Positions 6,592 through 13,407 are shown, numbered from the stretch's first letter. The stretch is DNA of 14,019 bases from Vulcanisaeta sp. UBA163 (GCA_002496475.1 DAJV01000064.1:1-14019), one strand, 5' to 3'. A program made the numbers and translations. Notes: a model not told the origin generated them from the letters alone.

Positions 6592-6951
6592 ATGGAGAGT
6601 GAGTTGATTCTTGAGGTTAAGGATCTTGGAAACATAGTCATTAAGTTGGAGCCAGCAGTATCACCACTAACATATGCGAGACTGGGAAAATCACTGCCGA
6701 CAAGGACAAATGCCGTGAAGTATGGGCAAGTCATAATAATACCCCTCGACTTGGGGCTGGTGAGTGAAGGTAAGAAGACAAGCCTGAAGCACTATGAAGT
6801 TGGCTACTGGGTTAAGAAGAGGAGCTTGGTTATTGCCCTTGGTAATGTTGATTTGGGGGAGCAGGTAAACGTCATTGGGCATGTGGCAAGTGGCGTTGAG
6901 CTACTTAGTAAGTTAAATGGTGGGTACTCCATTAAGTTGTCAATGAGGTAA
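6592..6951 (+). CDS. Cyclophilin-like-fold protein (archaeal TM1367/DUF369 type)
   Basis: A 119-residue all-beta protein resembling the archaeal cyclophilin-like family typified by TM1367. The family pattern is an N-terminal strand-turn-strand (LGNIVIKLEP), a short helix with LPTRTNAVKYGQVIIIP, a mid-chain VGYWVKKRSLVIALG and a final VNVIGHVA segment. These proteins share the cyclophilin beta-barrel but lack the prolyl isomerase active-site residues; their function is unknown. I choose ATG at 6592 because AAGGTG at 6578-6582 lies nine bases upstream; a GTG at 6580 in the same frame would overlap that site. The gene faces away from the crenactin cluster across a shared promoter. It is followed after 52 bases by alba, which has its own promoter. 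There is no signal peptide, so a cytosolic location is expected. Confidence 0.75.
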   Translation: MESELILEVKDLGNIVIKLEPAVSPLTYARLGKSLPTRTNAVKYGQVIIIPLDLGLVSEGKKTSLKHYEVGYWVKKRSLVIALGNVDLGEQVNVIGHVASGVELLSKLNGGYSIKLSMR

Positions 6952-6962
6952 TTAGGATTAAG

Positions 6963-6970
6963 CTTTTAAA
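6963..6970 (+). promoter_or_regulatory. TATA box of the alba gene
   Basis: CTTTTAAA starts 12 bases after the stop of the preceding gene and predicts a transcript start near 6992. That leaves a leader of about 12 bases before the ATG at 7004, with GAAGGT directly before the start. Confidence 0.55.
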
Positions 6971-7003
6971 GGGTTGGGAGGTACGGAATACGGCGAAGAA
7001 GGT

Positions 7004-7285
7004 ATGAGTACACAGGAAACCACAATACTAGTGGGTAAAAAACCAACCACAAGCTATGTGATAGCCACGGTAATGAGCTTCAACGCAGGAGCCAAGAAGG
7101 TAATACTAAAGGCTAGAGGCGGTGCCATTGCTAGGGCCGTCTCAACGGCAGTAATGATTAGGGACAAGTTCCTACCGAATCAAGTAAGGATAAGCGACAT
7201 AAAGCTACTAACTGACAGGGTAACTGGACAGGGAGGGAAGGAGAGGTCTGTTGCAGCAATAGAGATAGTGCTAGAGAGGGCATAA
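7004..7285 (+). CDS. albA: DNA/RNA-binding chromatin protein Alba
   Basis: A 93-residue Alba (Sac10b family) protein, normal length for the family. It shows VGKKPTTSYVIA with the paired lysines Lys12-Lys13 equivalent to the nucleic-acid-contacting, acetylatable lysines of Sso10b, then VILKARGGAIARAVSTA (the RNA/DNA-binding helix region) and a C-terminal strand SVAAIEIVLERA. Alba dimers coat chromosomal DNA and RNA in crenarchaea. An in-frame start ten codons earlier at 6974 would add the unlikely leader MGGTEYGEEG and would place the start inside the predicted untranslated region; MSTQETT at 7004 matches the family N-terminus. The gene probably forms its own abundant transcript. Downstream, the T-rich region at 7300-7356 is shared with the end of the convergent GTPase gene. 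Confidence 0.93.
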   Translation: MSTQETTILVGKKPTTSYVIATVMSFNAGAKKVILKARGGAIARAVSTAVMIRDKFLPNQVRISDIKLLTDRVTGQGGKERSVAAIEIVLERA

Positions 7286-7299
7286 GGCAGTAGAGGTGC

Positions 7300-7356
7300 G
7301 CATAAAAATTTCAAAAACAGTAACAAAAATAAGTAGAAAAATTTCATTTTTACTTT
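7300..7356. terminator. Bidirectional T-tract terminator between alba and the GTPase gene
   Basis: The short convergent gap carries several oligo-T runs: four runs of TTTTT on the minus strand between 7300 and 7345, and TTTCATTTTTACTTT on the plus strand at 7342-7356. Archaeal RNA polymerase stops at such U-rich tracts without needing a hairpin. No strong stem is seen. Confidence 0.45.
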
Positions 7357-7901
7357 GACATTTCCACAAGGTAGGTCTTAATCTCTTCCAGAAGGGCTAC
7401 CAGCACAAAGAGTGCGCTTCTCCTATTAGTAGCTATCAGCGGCATAACCTTAACTTCGTATGGTGCCTTCAGAATGGTCTTCACGGTGGACGTATTGACC
7501 GCACTTGGTGCGTCCTGTTTATTTGCTGCGATCACGTGTGGTGTTGATGAGAAGTTCTCCCTAAAGAAGTTATACATACCCAATGCTTCCTTAATCTTAT
7601 CCTCGCTTGAGCTATCGACTATGAACAGGTAACCATGCATGCCTCTGGCAATTATCTTCCACATGAAGCTAAACCTCTCCTGTCCAGGGACACCAAATAA
7701 ATGCACAACTAGGTCTTCCCTAACCTTCATCCTGCCGTAATCAAAGGCGACTGTTGTGCTCTTCTTGTTGTCATCAATGACGCTCTTAGTTATTGGTACA
7801 TCTGTCTCTATGGGTAAAACCTCGCTCAGTGTCTTAACGAATGTGGTTTTACCCGCTCCGTAGGGGCCGGCTATCACTATCTTTATGGTCTTTATAGACA
7901 T
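7350..7901 (-). CDS. Small Ras-like GTPase (COG2229 / MglA- and CvnD-related)
   Basis: A single-domain GTPase of 183 residues. Counting from the GTG at 7910, the motifs are G1 GPYGAGKTT (15-23), switch I with STTVAFDYG (51-59), G3 FGVPGQERF (72-80) with an intact Gln, G4 NKQD (130-133) and G5 IATN (159-162). The TTVAFDYG...HLFGVPGQERF pattern is characteristic of the COG2229 GTPases that accompany roadblock proteins in prokaryotes (CvnD in conservons; MglA is a relative). I choose ATG at 7901 because the preceding GGTGATC is an excellent Shine-Dalgarno sequence three bases upstream and uses up the alternative GTG at 7910. The gene follows the roadblock gene directly, with no gap, so the two are one operon. 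No lipidation site or membrane segment is seen. The partner and downstream process are unknown. Confidence 0.88.
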   Translation of the reverse strand: MSIKTIKIVIAGPYGAGKTTFVKTLSEVLPIETDVPITKSVIDDNKKSTTVAFDYGRMKVREDLVVHLFGVPGQERFSFMWKIIARGMHGYLFIVDSSSEDKIKEALGMYNFFRENFSSTPHVIAANKQDAPSAVNTSTVKTILKAPYEVKVMPLIATNRRSALFVLVALLEEIKTYLVEMSK

Positions 7902-7910
7902 TGCGATCAC

Positions 7911-8408
7911 CTACAACATTGCCTTACTTCTTATGAAGCTAATGACGTCCTCAATATCCTTAGGCGTTATCTCTACATTAACCACCTCAACTAATTCCTC
8001 CTCACTGGCCCCAGCTAGTTTGTTCAGTAATTCATATAGTCTATTGGTGTACTTCTCAAGTATTATTCTTGTAAGTCCTATTGATGATTCGGAATTAATA
8101 ATGACCATTAGGTAGCCTATTTCGCGAATGCCTATTAATTGGACTATGTCCTCAGCGCCTTGAATTAATATATAATCAATGCTACCAATGGGTAGTGTGG
8201 TTAGTAATCCCTTCAATGAGGAAATAAATCGTGGCATTGCAAAGAACATATTACCGGCATTAACCAGTGTTGTGTTTGTTGTATAAGCTATTACTGTTCC
8301 CTCTTTATCCATCACATACACAGCCTTTATCTGGTCAGGGCTCTCCGACACTATCTCCTCAGCTGATAACTTAATTTCATTAATGATTCTTTGAATATCA
8401 CTATCCAC
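7911..8408 (-). CDS. Roadblock/LC7-domain protein (MglB/CvnB-like)
   Basis: A 165-residue protein whose residues about 8-115 form a roadblock/LC7 fold: helix, then VYVMDKEGTVIAYT, the helical stretch FAMPRFISSLKGLL, strands IDYILIQGAEDIVQLIGI and IGYLMVIINSESSIG, and a final helix. Roadblock proteins dimerise and act on Ras-like GTPases, as GAP or scaffold in MglB and Ragulator. The acidic C-terminal tail (about 120-165, rich in Glu, ending IRSKAML) is an extra segment of unknown role. The start is GTG at 8408, placed exactly at the transcript start predicted by the TATA-like ATTTTTAA at 8429-8436, so the mRNA is probably leaderless. The stop TAG abuts the GTPase gene, implying co-expression of a switch protein with its regulator. 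Confidence 0.82.
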   Translation of the reverse strand: MDSDIQRIINEIKLSAEEIVSESPDQIKAVYVMDKEGTVIAYTTNTTLVNAGNMFFAMPRFISSLKGLLTTLPIGSIDYILIQGAEDIVQLIGIREIGYLMVIINSESSIGLTRIILEKYTNRLYELLNKLAGASEEELVEVVNVEITPKDIEDVISFIRSKAML

Positions 8409-8428
8409 ATGACTTTCTATTTAACATA

Positions 8429-8436
8429 ATTTTTAA
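8429..8436 (-). promoter_or_regulatory. TATA box of the roadblock-GTPase operon
   Basis: On the minus strand GGCTTAAAAATT, preceded by a BRE-like CGAAAGG, is centred about 25 bases before the GTG at 8408. It supports that non-ATG start and a leaderless message. Confidence 0.6.
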
Positions 8437-8505
8437 GCCTTTCGATTCCAATTAATACGACAAGGTAAGGCCAGGCAATATGAGTACCAGCTACAGCCTA
8501 ATAAG

Positions 8506-8514
8506 TTTTTTAAA
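8506..8514 (+). promoter_or_regulatory. TATA box of the 114-residue gene
   Basis: GTTTTTTAAATG is centred 25 to 26 bases before the ATG at 8537, predicting a leaderless transcript. It is divergent from the roadblock promoter in the same 128-base gap, leaving about 65 bases between the two boxes in which I see no clear operator. Confidence 0.6.
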
Positions 8515-8536
8515 TGCATGACATGACATAGTATGG

Positions 8537-8881
8537 ATGATAACAATAAGAGGCTACGTAATCAGTAAAATGGCGGTTAATGATCCTACAGGCGGAAGAA
8601 TGATAGCAATACAGATAGTTGAGGAGAGGGAGACACCAGGACCTGTAATTACAAGCACTGACGAAACTGCCCAGATGATGAGGGACGTAATGCCATTAGT
8701 ACAGCAATTACTTAGGTCAATGCCCATGGTTGGACCACTAATGAGCGGTAAGGTACAGATACCAAGGCTCCTAATTTGGCTTAATGAGGACGAGGCTGAG
8801 GCACTTGGTCCTAGGTTAGATGTGGGTGACGCGGTGGAGATTAGGATCGATAATGGAAAACTCGAGTTAGTTAAGGCCTGA
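8537..8881 (+). CDS. Conserved-looking small protein of unknown function
   Basis: A 114-residue protein that I do not recognise. It begins with a strand (ITIRGYVIS) and a second one (RMIAIQIVEE), has a helical middle with hydrophobic LVQQLLRSMPMVGPLM (54-69), and ends with IPRLLIWLNEDEAEAL, VGDAVEIRID and KLELVKA. This layout suggests a small beta-barrel with a helical insertion. It carries no cysteine, signal peptide or catalytic motif. It has a clean leaderless promoter, codon use like its neighbours, and stands alone between two divergent or convergent minus-strand units, so it is likely a real gene. Its size and fold make it an alternative candidate for arcadin-1, but it lies 2 kb away from crenactin in the opposite orientation, which argues against that. 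Confidence 0.75.
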   Translation: MITIRGYVISKMAVNDPTGGRMIAIQIVEERETPGPVITSTDETAQMMRDVMPLVQQLLRSMPMVGPLMSGKVQIPRLLIWLNEDEAEALGPRLDVGDAVEIRIDNGKLELVKA

Positions 8882-8888
8882 CATTTCA

Positions 8889-9242
8889 TCATAATTTAAC
8901 ATCAAATTTCCCACTTAAATCCAGGAGATCCTTTAGCTTAACCCTTATATGCCTGCCATTCGGTAGCGTCCTAACTATAATAAAGGGAAGTAATCCTCTA
9001 CGTACTTCCTCAAGGGCAATATCTATGGGATCATAGGTACCTAGTTCCTGGGGATTAACGAGTGGTTGCGCACCCATGGACAATTGTTTAGCCCTAGCCG
9101 CAATTATCCTTGCGAGTTCGTACTTAGTTATCCTAGGTGGGTACGCCAGTTTGCCGTTAATTAAATCATTCAAAGTCTTTAGGGCACTAGCTAAGGTGTC
9201 CTCCTTATGGATTGAAGTAGATGCTTGACTTGATGATGACAT
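8889..9242 (-). CDS. rpoK: DNA-directed RNA polymerase subunit K (Rpo6/omega)
   Basis: A 117-residue homologue of archaeal RNA polymerase subunit K, the counterpart of eukaryotic RPB6 and bacterial omega. The core (37-107) shows RITKYELARIIAARAKQLSMG followed after a loop by DPIDIALEEVRRGLLPFIIVR and the basic PNGRHIRVKLKDLL. This subunit helps fold and anchor the largest subunit during polymerase assembly. Many archaeal RpoK proteins are only about 60-95 residues; here a Ser-rich N-terminal tail (MSSSSQAST...) of about 35 residues precedes the core. A TATA-like element about 26 bases upstream of the ATG supports this longer start as real. The gene ends eight bases from the convergent 114-residue gene. 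Upstream lies the thermosome gene, co-oriented, 55 bases away. Confidence 0.9.
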   Translation of the reverse strand: MSSSSQASTSIHKEDTLASALKTLNDLINGKLAYPPRITKYELARIIAARAKQLSMGAQPLVNPQELGTYDPIDIALEEVRRGLLPFIIVRTLPNGRHIRVKLKDLLDLSGKFDVKL

Positions 9243-9265
9243 TGATAATACGAAAACAAAAATCG

Positions 9266-9273
9266 TTTAAAAA
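9266..9273 (-). promoter_or_regulatory. TATA box of rpoK
   Basis: On the minus strand AATTTTTAAACG is centred about 26 bases before the ATG at 9242, predicting a leaderless message. The surrounding T runs (9250-9275 on the minus strand) could at the same time end thermosome transcripts. Confidence 0.55.
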
Positions 9274-9297
9274 TTTAACTTAACAAAGTAATTTTTA

Positions 9298-10965
9298 TTA
9301 CTCGGACTTTGACTCACTCTCCTCACTGCCGCCCTCGGTCTTAGACTTCCCAGCGCCACTGGTCCTTGTTTGGGCCGCAGCAACTATATCATCAATCCTA
9401 AGTATCATTATGGCAGCCTCCGCCGCGCTCCTAATTACATGGGTCTTCACTAGTAATGGGTCTACGACGTTGCTCTTGGTCATATTATCAATCTTACCAC
9501 TTAACACATCAACACCAGCATCAAACTCACCTGCGTCGTGCCTCTTCCTCAGCTCGGCAATTGCATCAACCGGGTCAAGGCCTGCGGTTAATGCAAGTAT
9601 TGTCGGTATGTGTTCAAGGGCCTCTGCAAACTTAAGCACGGCTAACTGTTCCTTACCGGGCAGCTTCCTACCCCACTCCCTAATTCTCCTGGCGATTTCC
9701 ATCTCGAAGGCACCGCCACCAGGTACGATCTTAGGCTCCCTGTACAAGTCCCTGATTACATGGAGCGCGTCTTGCATTGATCTCTCTGCCTCATCAAGTA
9801 CCCTGTCTGCTGCGCCCCTGAGTAGTATCGTCACTGCCCTTGGGTTCGGGCATTGTTCAACGAACACCATCTTCTCCTCACCAACCTTCCTCTCCTCAAC
9901 AAGCCCGGCAGTACCCAAGTCCTCAGGCCTTATGTCCTTAATGCTCGTGACTATCTTAGCACCCGTAGCCTTAGCCAACTTCTCAATGTCACTTCTCTTA
10001 ACTCTCCTAATGGCCATTATACCCTTCTTAGCCAGGTAGTGCTGGGCAACCTCATCAATACCCTTCTGGGTGATAACAACATTCGCGCCTATCTCCGCTA
10101 GTTTATCAACGTAGGACTTCAGTATATTGGACTCCTCCTCAAGGAATCCCTTTATCTGCTGTGGTGATGATACCGAGATCTTCGTGGTCCATTCAGGCTT
10201 CTCAATCTCAAGTGGTGCATCTAGGACAGCGATCTTAGCGTTAGCAACCCTCTTAGGCATTCCTGGGTGAACAACCTCCTTATCAAGCACAATACCCTGG
10301 ATTAACTGAGTCTCAAAGAGTGATTGACCCTTCTTCTTCTCAAGCTTAATCCAGTCCAGGTCGAGGTTATACTTATCACCAACCTTTTCAACTGCTATTG
10401 CGGATGCCTCAACGGCAATCTTCGCCAGGTAATCCTTAGCCTCAGAAACGATCTTACTGCTTAGGGAGTTCATGGCCACGAGGGCAAGTTGGTTCTTATC
10501 CTCAGCATTAATGGGTTTGGCAATTTCATTGGCCACCTGTATTGCGTAGTCCATGGCCTTCTTGTAACCATCAATGATTATTGTTGGGTGAATATTCTCA
10601 TCAAGCAACTCCTCGGAAAGTTCAAGTAGTCTACCGGCCAGCACAACGGCGGTTGTTGTTCCGTCACCAACCTCCGCATCCTGAGCCTTGGCAACCTCGA
10701 TGAGTAGCTTAGCCGCTGGATGCTGAACCTCCATCTCCTTCAGTATTGCTGCTCCATCACCGGTTATTGTTACATCTCCAAAGGCATCAATGAGCATCTT
10801 ATCCATTCCCCTAGGCCCTAGGCTTGTTGATAGTATCTCGGAAATGACCTTGGCGGCCATTATGTTACTCCTCCTTGCGTCTGCACCAGTTGTTCTTTGG
10901 GCGCCCTCCTTAAGAACCATCGTTGGTACCCCTCCCCTTTGCTGTGTACCTGTACCGCTACTCAT
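9298..10965 (-). CDS. Thermosome subunit (group II chaperonin)
   Basis: A full-length 555-residue group II chaperonin subunit. The equatorial domain shows SLGPRGMDKMLID (48-60), the nucleotide-binding GDGTTTAVVLAG (100-111), TITGDGAAIL (66-75) and, after the middle and apical domains (apical about 220-370), PGGGAFEMEIA (415-425) and DPVDAIAELR. It forms double-ring ATP-driven folding chambers in the cytosol and is a major heat-stress protein in crenarchaea. The C-terminus is acidic and Ser-rich (ending ESESKSE) and lacks the Gly-Gly-Met tail found in many homologues. Only one subunit gene is in the window; whether it is alpha or beta cannot be settled here. A TATA box 25-26 bases before the ATG at 10965 indicates a leaderless message. 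It is divergent from the signal peptidase gene. Confidence 0.96.
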   Translation of the reverse strand: MSSGTGTQQRGGVPTMVLKEGAQRTTGADARRSNIMAAKVISEILSTSLGPRGMDKMLIDAFGDVTITGDGAAILKEMEVQHPAAKLLIEVAKAQDAEVGDGTTTAVVLAGRLLELSEELLDENIHPTIIIDGYKKAMDYAIQVANEIAKPINAEDKNQLALVAMNSLSSKIVSEAKDYLAKIAVEASAIAVEKVGDKYNLDLDWIKLEKKKGQSLFETQLIQGIVLDKEVVHPGMPKRVANAKIAVLDAPLEIEKPEWTTKISVSSPQQIKGFLEEESNILKSYVDKLAEIGANVVITQKGIDEVAQHYLAKKGIMAIRRVKRSDIEKLAKATGAKIVTSIKDIRPEDLGTAGLVEERKVGEEKMVFVEQCPNPRAVTILLRGAADRVLDEAERSMQDALHVIRDLYREPKIVPGGGAFEMEIARRIREWGRKLPGKEQLAVLKFAEALEHIPTILALTAGLDPVDAIAELRKRHDAGEFDAGVDVLSGKIDNMTKSNVVDPLLVKTHVIRSAAEAAIMILRIDDIVAAAQTRTSGAGKSKTEGGSEESESKSE

Positions 10966-10987
10966 CGGCGAGTCCGTAAAGCACTTC

Positions 10988-10995
10988 TATAAAAA
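10988..10995 (-). promoter_or_regulatory. TATA box of the thermosome gene
   Basis: On the minus strand GGTTTTTATAGAAG, preceded by GAGAAAGG as a possible BRE, is centred 25 to 26 bases before the ATG at 10965. It is the strongest-looking promoter in the window, as expected for an abundant chaperone. Confidence 0.65.
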
Positions 10996-11016
10996 CCTTT
11001 CTCAGACAAGAGCGAG

Positions 11017-11026
11017 TAAAAAATAA
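11017..11026 (+). promoter_or_regulatory. TATA box of the signal peptidase gene
   Basis: TAAAAAATAA is centred about 30 bases before the ATG at 11051, predicting a leader of around five bases. It lies back to back with the thermosome promoter within the 85-base divergent gap. Confidence 0.5.
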
Positions 11027-11050
11027 GTATCTCAATGCAAGAATTGCTCG

Positions 11051-11482
11051 ATGAACATAGGGCATATATTAATGATGATCCTGGCTATGTCGACCATAAT
11101 ACCATGGGCAGTAGTTAGCTCATACTCCATGGAACCAACACTTGAGGTCGGCGACCTAGTCATAATAACACCACCAGGTAAGCCTTGCAACTCTCTTCTG
11201 GGTCATGTAGCCATTTACTACTCGCCATTATATAATGATTATATTGTACATAGGGCTATAGCTATTAGCAACACGCAGGAATGTACGTATATCTTTAAGG
11301 GTGATGCAAATCCAGGGGCTGACCCACTTTCTGTACCTTATAGTAATGTCGTCGGTGTTGTAGCTTTCGTAATACCGCAACTAGGTTTCCTAAGTCTTTC
11401 ATACAGGTCCTTTACTGCCGCTCTATATACATTGGGTCTTGTAATATTTGTGGTCATCCCCGCCTATTTGCTTGATAAATGA
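11051..11482 (+). CDS. Signal peptidase I (archaeal/ER type, family S26B)
   Basis: A short 143-residue membrane protease that removes signal peptides from exported proteins. One N-terminal membrane segment (about 5-22) is followed directly by the catalytic SYSMEPTLEVGDLVII with Ser26. The second box is YIVHRAIAI with His67, which replaces the bacterial Lys and marks the archaeal/Sec11 type. The third is FKGDANPGAD with Asp85 and Asp91. A second hydrophobic segment at about 122-140 anchors the C-terminus. Active-site residues look complete, and the small size fits archaeal enzymes with a reduced second domain. The gene is single, divergent from the thermosome gene and separated by 59 bases from the acetyltransferase gene, which has its own TATA-like element. 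Confidence 0.92.
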   Translation: MNIGHILMMILAMSTIIPWAVVSSYSMEPTLEVGDLVIITPPGKPCNSLLGHVAIYYSPLYNDYIVHRAIAISNTQECTYIFKGDANPGADPLSVPYSNVVGVVAFVIPQLGFLSLSYRSFTAALYTLGLVIFVVIPAYLLDK

Positions 11483-11510
11483 ATAATGCCTTATAGGGAA
11501 AAGGAAAAAT

Positions 11511-11519
11511 GTATTAAGT
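11511..11519 (+). promoter_or_regulatory. TATA-like element before the acetyltransferase gene
   Basis: GTATTAAGT is centred about 26 bases before the ATG at 11542, giving a leaderless or nearly leaderless message. It is weaker than the other boxes in the window. Confidence 0.4.
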
Positions 11520-11541
11520 TACATGATTCAGGGGTGTTTTA

Positions 11542-12093
11542 ATGGGGGAGGGGGTCCAGGACATCACGTCGAAGCTTAACGGACAGGAATACATTAGGGG
11601 AAGGGATGGCAAAGTGTTTGTACTTAGGGAGTTTGAATTAAACGATTTAAATGCAGTCGTCATGATAAACAGGAGGGTACTTCCAGAGAATTACCCTGAG
11701 TTTTTCTTCGTGGAACACTACAGGAGCTTTCCCAAGGCTTTCATAGTGGCTGAGCTTGATGGTAGGGTCGTGGGTTACATGATGAATAGAGTCGAGTTTG
11801 GCTGGAGCTATATCTGGAAGGGCAAGCCGACTAGGAAGGGTCACGTAATATCAATTGGAGTATTACCTGAAGCCAGGAGGTTAGGTGTTGCCTACAACAT
11901 GATGATTAGGGGCATGAGGGCAATGAAGCACTTCTATAGTGCTGAGGAGGTTTACCTTGAGGTTAGGGTTTCCAATACACCCGCCATTAATCTTTACAAG
12001 AAATTGAATTATAAAATAGTCAATTTATTAAAGGGTTATTATCACGATGGTGAGGACGCGTACATAATGGCAAGGTCACTCGAGGATTTTTGA
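11542..12093 (+). CDS. Protein N-alpha-acetyltransferase (Ard1/Naa10/RimI-type GNAT)
   Basis: A 183-residue GNAT enzyme of the archaeal Ard1 type, which transfers acetyl from acetyl-CoA to the N-terminal amino group of proteins, including Alba in Sulfolobus. Visible parts are VLREFELNDLNAVVMINR (27-44), the substrate-loop VLPENYPEFFFVEHY (46-60), HVISIGVLPEARRLGVA (101-117) containing the acetyl-CoA-binding R-x-x-G-x-A loop, and EEVYLEVRVSNTPAINLYKKLNYK (135-158), the classic C-terminal GNAT motif. About 24 residues precede the domain, as in several crenarchaeal homologues, so the start at 11542 is plausible; it is preceded by a TATA-like element 26 bases upstream. The gene ends 20 bases from the convergent apgM stop. 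alba, a possible substrate gene, lies 4 kb to the left. Confidence 0.9.
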   Translation: MGEGVQDITSKLNGQEYIRGRDGKVFVLREFELNDLNAVVMINRRVLPENYPEFFFVEHYRSFPKAFIVAELDGRVVGYMMNRVEFGWSYIWKGKPTRKGHVISIGVLPEARRLGVAYNMMIRGMRAMKHFYSAEEVYLEVRVSNTPAINLYKKLNYKIVNLLKGYYHDGEDAYIMARSLEDF

Positions 12094-12113
12094 ATAGAAA
12101 CAATACAAAGGAA

Positions 12114-13358
12114 TTACTCGCCAAACTTCTCAAGGGTACCCAAGTAATTGGCTATAATATTCATAACATCAATACCCCTAATCCTATTCCAAAAACCCCT
12201 GGCGCAAGTCCTCTCGCTAAATTGAGTAATGTCATCTTTCATAACATCGGGACCCCATGCCATGAATGGAACCGGGTCACCAGTATGATCCTTAACAACA
12301 ATGGGCGTTGCATGATCACAGGTAATAAATATATACGTATCACCCGGCGCCTCCTCAAGGAAACTCCTCATCCCAGCATCAACCCTCTCCATGATCATTA
12401 CCTTACCCCTGGCATCACCATCATGCGACATGGAATCCGTGGACTTCACATGTACAAAAACAAAGTTGTAATTACCCAAGGCCTTGGCGGCGGTTTGGAA
12501 TGCAGCCATGAAATCATCATCCTTAGAACCAATATAATTATTAACATTGATAGCATCCATACCAAGCGCCCTGCCAATACCCCTTATTAATGCAACACCA
12601 GCAATTATCGCCGGCTTGATCCTGTACCTGGAGCTTAATGGCTCGAAATTCCTCATGGAACCAGCGCCCCTAAGGAGAACCATGTTTATTGGACCCCTTC
12701 CCTCTCTGGTTCTTCTCTCATTAAATTCAGCCCTGCTTAGTTTCTCATAAACAAGCTTTGTGAATTCATTAATGAATTCAGCCGTAACCTTCGCATCATT
12801 GCTTAAGGCCCTAGCCTCAGAAACCTTGGCGCCAACGGCATGTGGATCAGTATCACTAACATGCGGCGAGACTCCACCTCTTAGGACGAGAACACCCCTA
12901 TGCTCAACTGTCTGCTTGTAAATGGCATCAATGCCGTACTTACCCTTTAATATCGGTAATACCTCGTTATTTACCACATTCTCTATCTCCCTTACCTCAC
13001 CGGGATCTATATACCTACCACCCCTCCTGTCAACAACAATTAAATCACTATTAACAGTGGCTACGTTAGTCCTAAACGCAACATCACCAGGACTAAGCAT
13101 CAAACCAGCACCCAACGCCTCAAGCGGGCCCCTACCGGGGTAGTACTTATACGGATCATAGCCAAAAATCGCCAAGTGAGCCGTATCACTGCCCGGTCTA
13201 ATACCTGGTGAAATAACGTCCATAAGACCGCATGAACCCTCAGCAGCTAGCCTATCAATTGTCGGCTTAACCGCAACCTCAAGCGGGGTCTTTCCACCGA
13301 GTTCCTTAACCGGCCTATCAGCACAGCCATCCAGGATCACCAATAGTGCCCTTGGCAT
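12114..13358 (-). CDS. apgM: 2,3-bisphosphoglycerate-independent phosphoglycerate mutase, archaeal type
   Basis: A 414-residue member of the alkaline-phosphatase superfamily that interconverts 3- and 2-phosphoglycerate in glycolysis and gluconeogenesis. Signatures are the metal ligand Asp10 in LLVILDGCADRP, the phosphorylated nucleophile Ser57 in GSDTAHLAIFGYDP, the substrate-loop YYPGRGPLEALGAG (72-85), SDTDPHAVG (168-176), and the second metal set HVKSTDSMSHDGD (303-315) with Asp308 and His312, plus CDHATP (347-352) and His358. All expected residues seem present and the length is normal. The ATG at 13358 lies 25 to 26 bases below a TATA-like element, so the message is probably leaderless. 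It follows cutA on the same strand after 49 bases but has its own promoter, and is convergent with the acetyltransferase gene. Confidence 0.95.
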   Translation of the reverse strand: MPRALLVILDGCADRPVKELGGKTPLEVAVKPTIDRLAAEGSCGLMDVISPGIRPGSDTAHLAIFGYDPYKYYPGRGPLEALGAGLMLSPGDVAFRTNVATVNSDLIVVDRRGGRYIDPGEVREIENVVNNEVLPILKGKYGIDAIYKQTVEHRGVLVLRGGVSPHVSDTDPHAVGAKVSEARALSNDAKVTAEFINEFTKLVYEKLSRAEFNERRTREGRGPINMVLLRGAGSMRNFEPLSSRYRIKPAIIAGVALIRGIGRALGMDAINVNNYIGSKDDDFMAAFQTAAKALGNYNFVFVHVKSTDSMSHDGDARGKVMIMERVDAGMRSFLEEAPGDTYIFITCDHATPIVVKDHTGDPVPFMAWGPDVMKDDITQFSERTCARGFWNRIRGIDVMNIIANYLGTLEKFGE

Positions 13359-13380
13359 GTGAACAATGATACTAGGAGCA

Positions 13381-13390
13381 TTAAAAGTAT
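13381..13390 (-). promoter_or_regulatory. TATA box of apgM
   Basis: On the minus strand ATACTTTTAATG is centred about 25 to 26 bases before the ATG at 13358, predicting a leaderless transcript that starts downstream of the cutA stop. Confidence 0.55.
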
Positions 13391-13407
13391 TTGCCTCATG
13401 TTAAAAT

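Noticed and set aside
8409..8536. Possible small RNA or tRNA in the divergent gap
   Set aside because: No cloverleaf, conserved tRNA box or stable stem was seen; two TATA boxes account for the region.
9410..10039. Long plus-strand open frame of 209 codons
   Set aside because: Antisense to the thermosome gene; low-complexity Ser/Leu/Pro-rich translation typical of a shadow frame.
12090..12590. Plus-strand open frame of 166 codons
   Set aside because: It lies wholly or almost wholly over apgM in antisense, its product has no coherent family pattern, and apgM shows all catalytic motifs.
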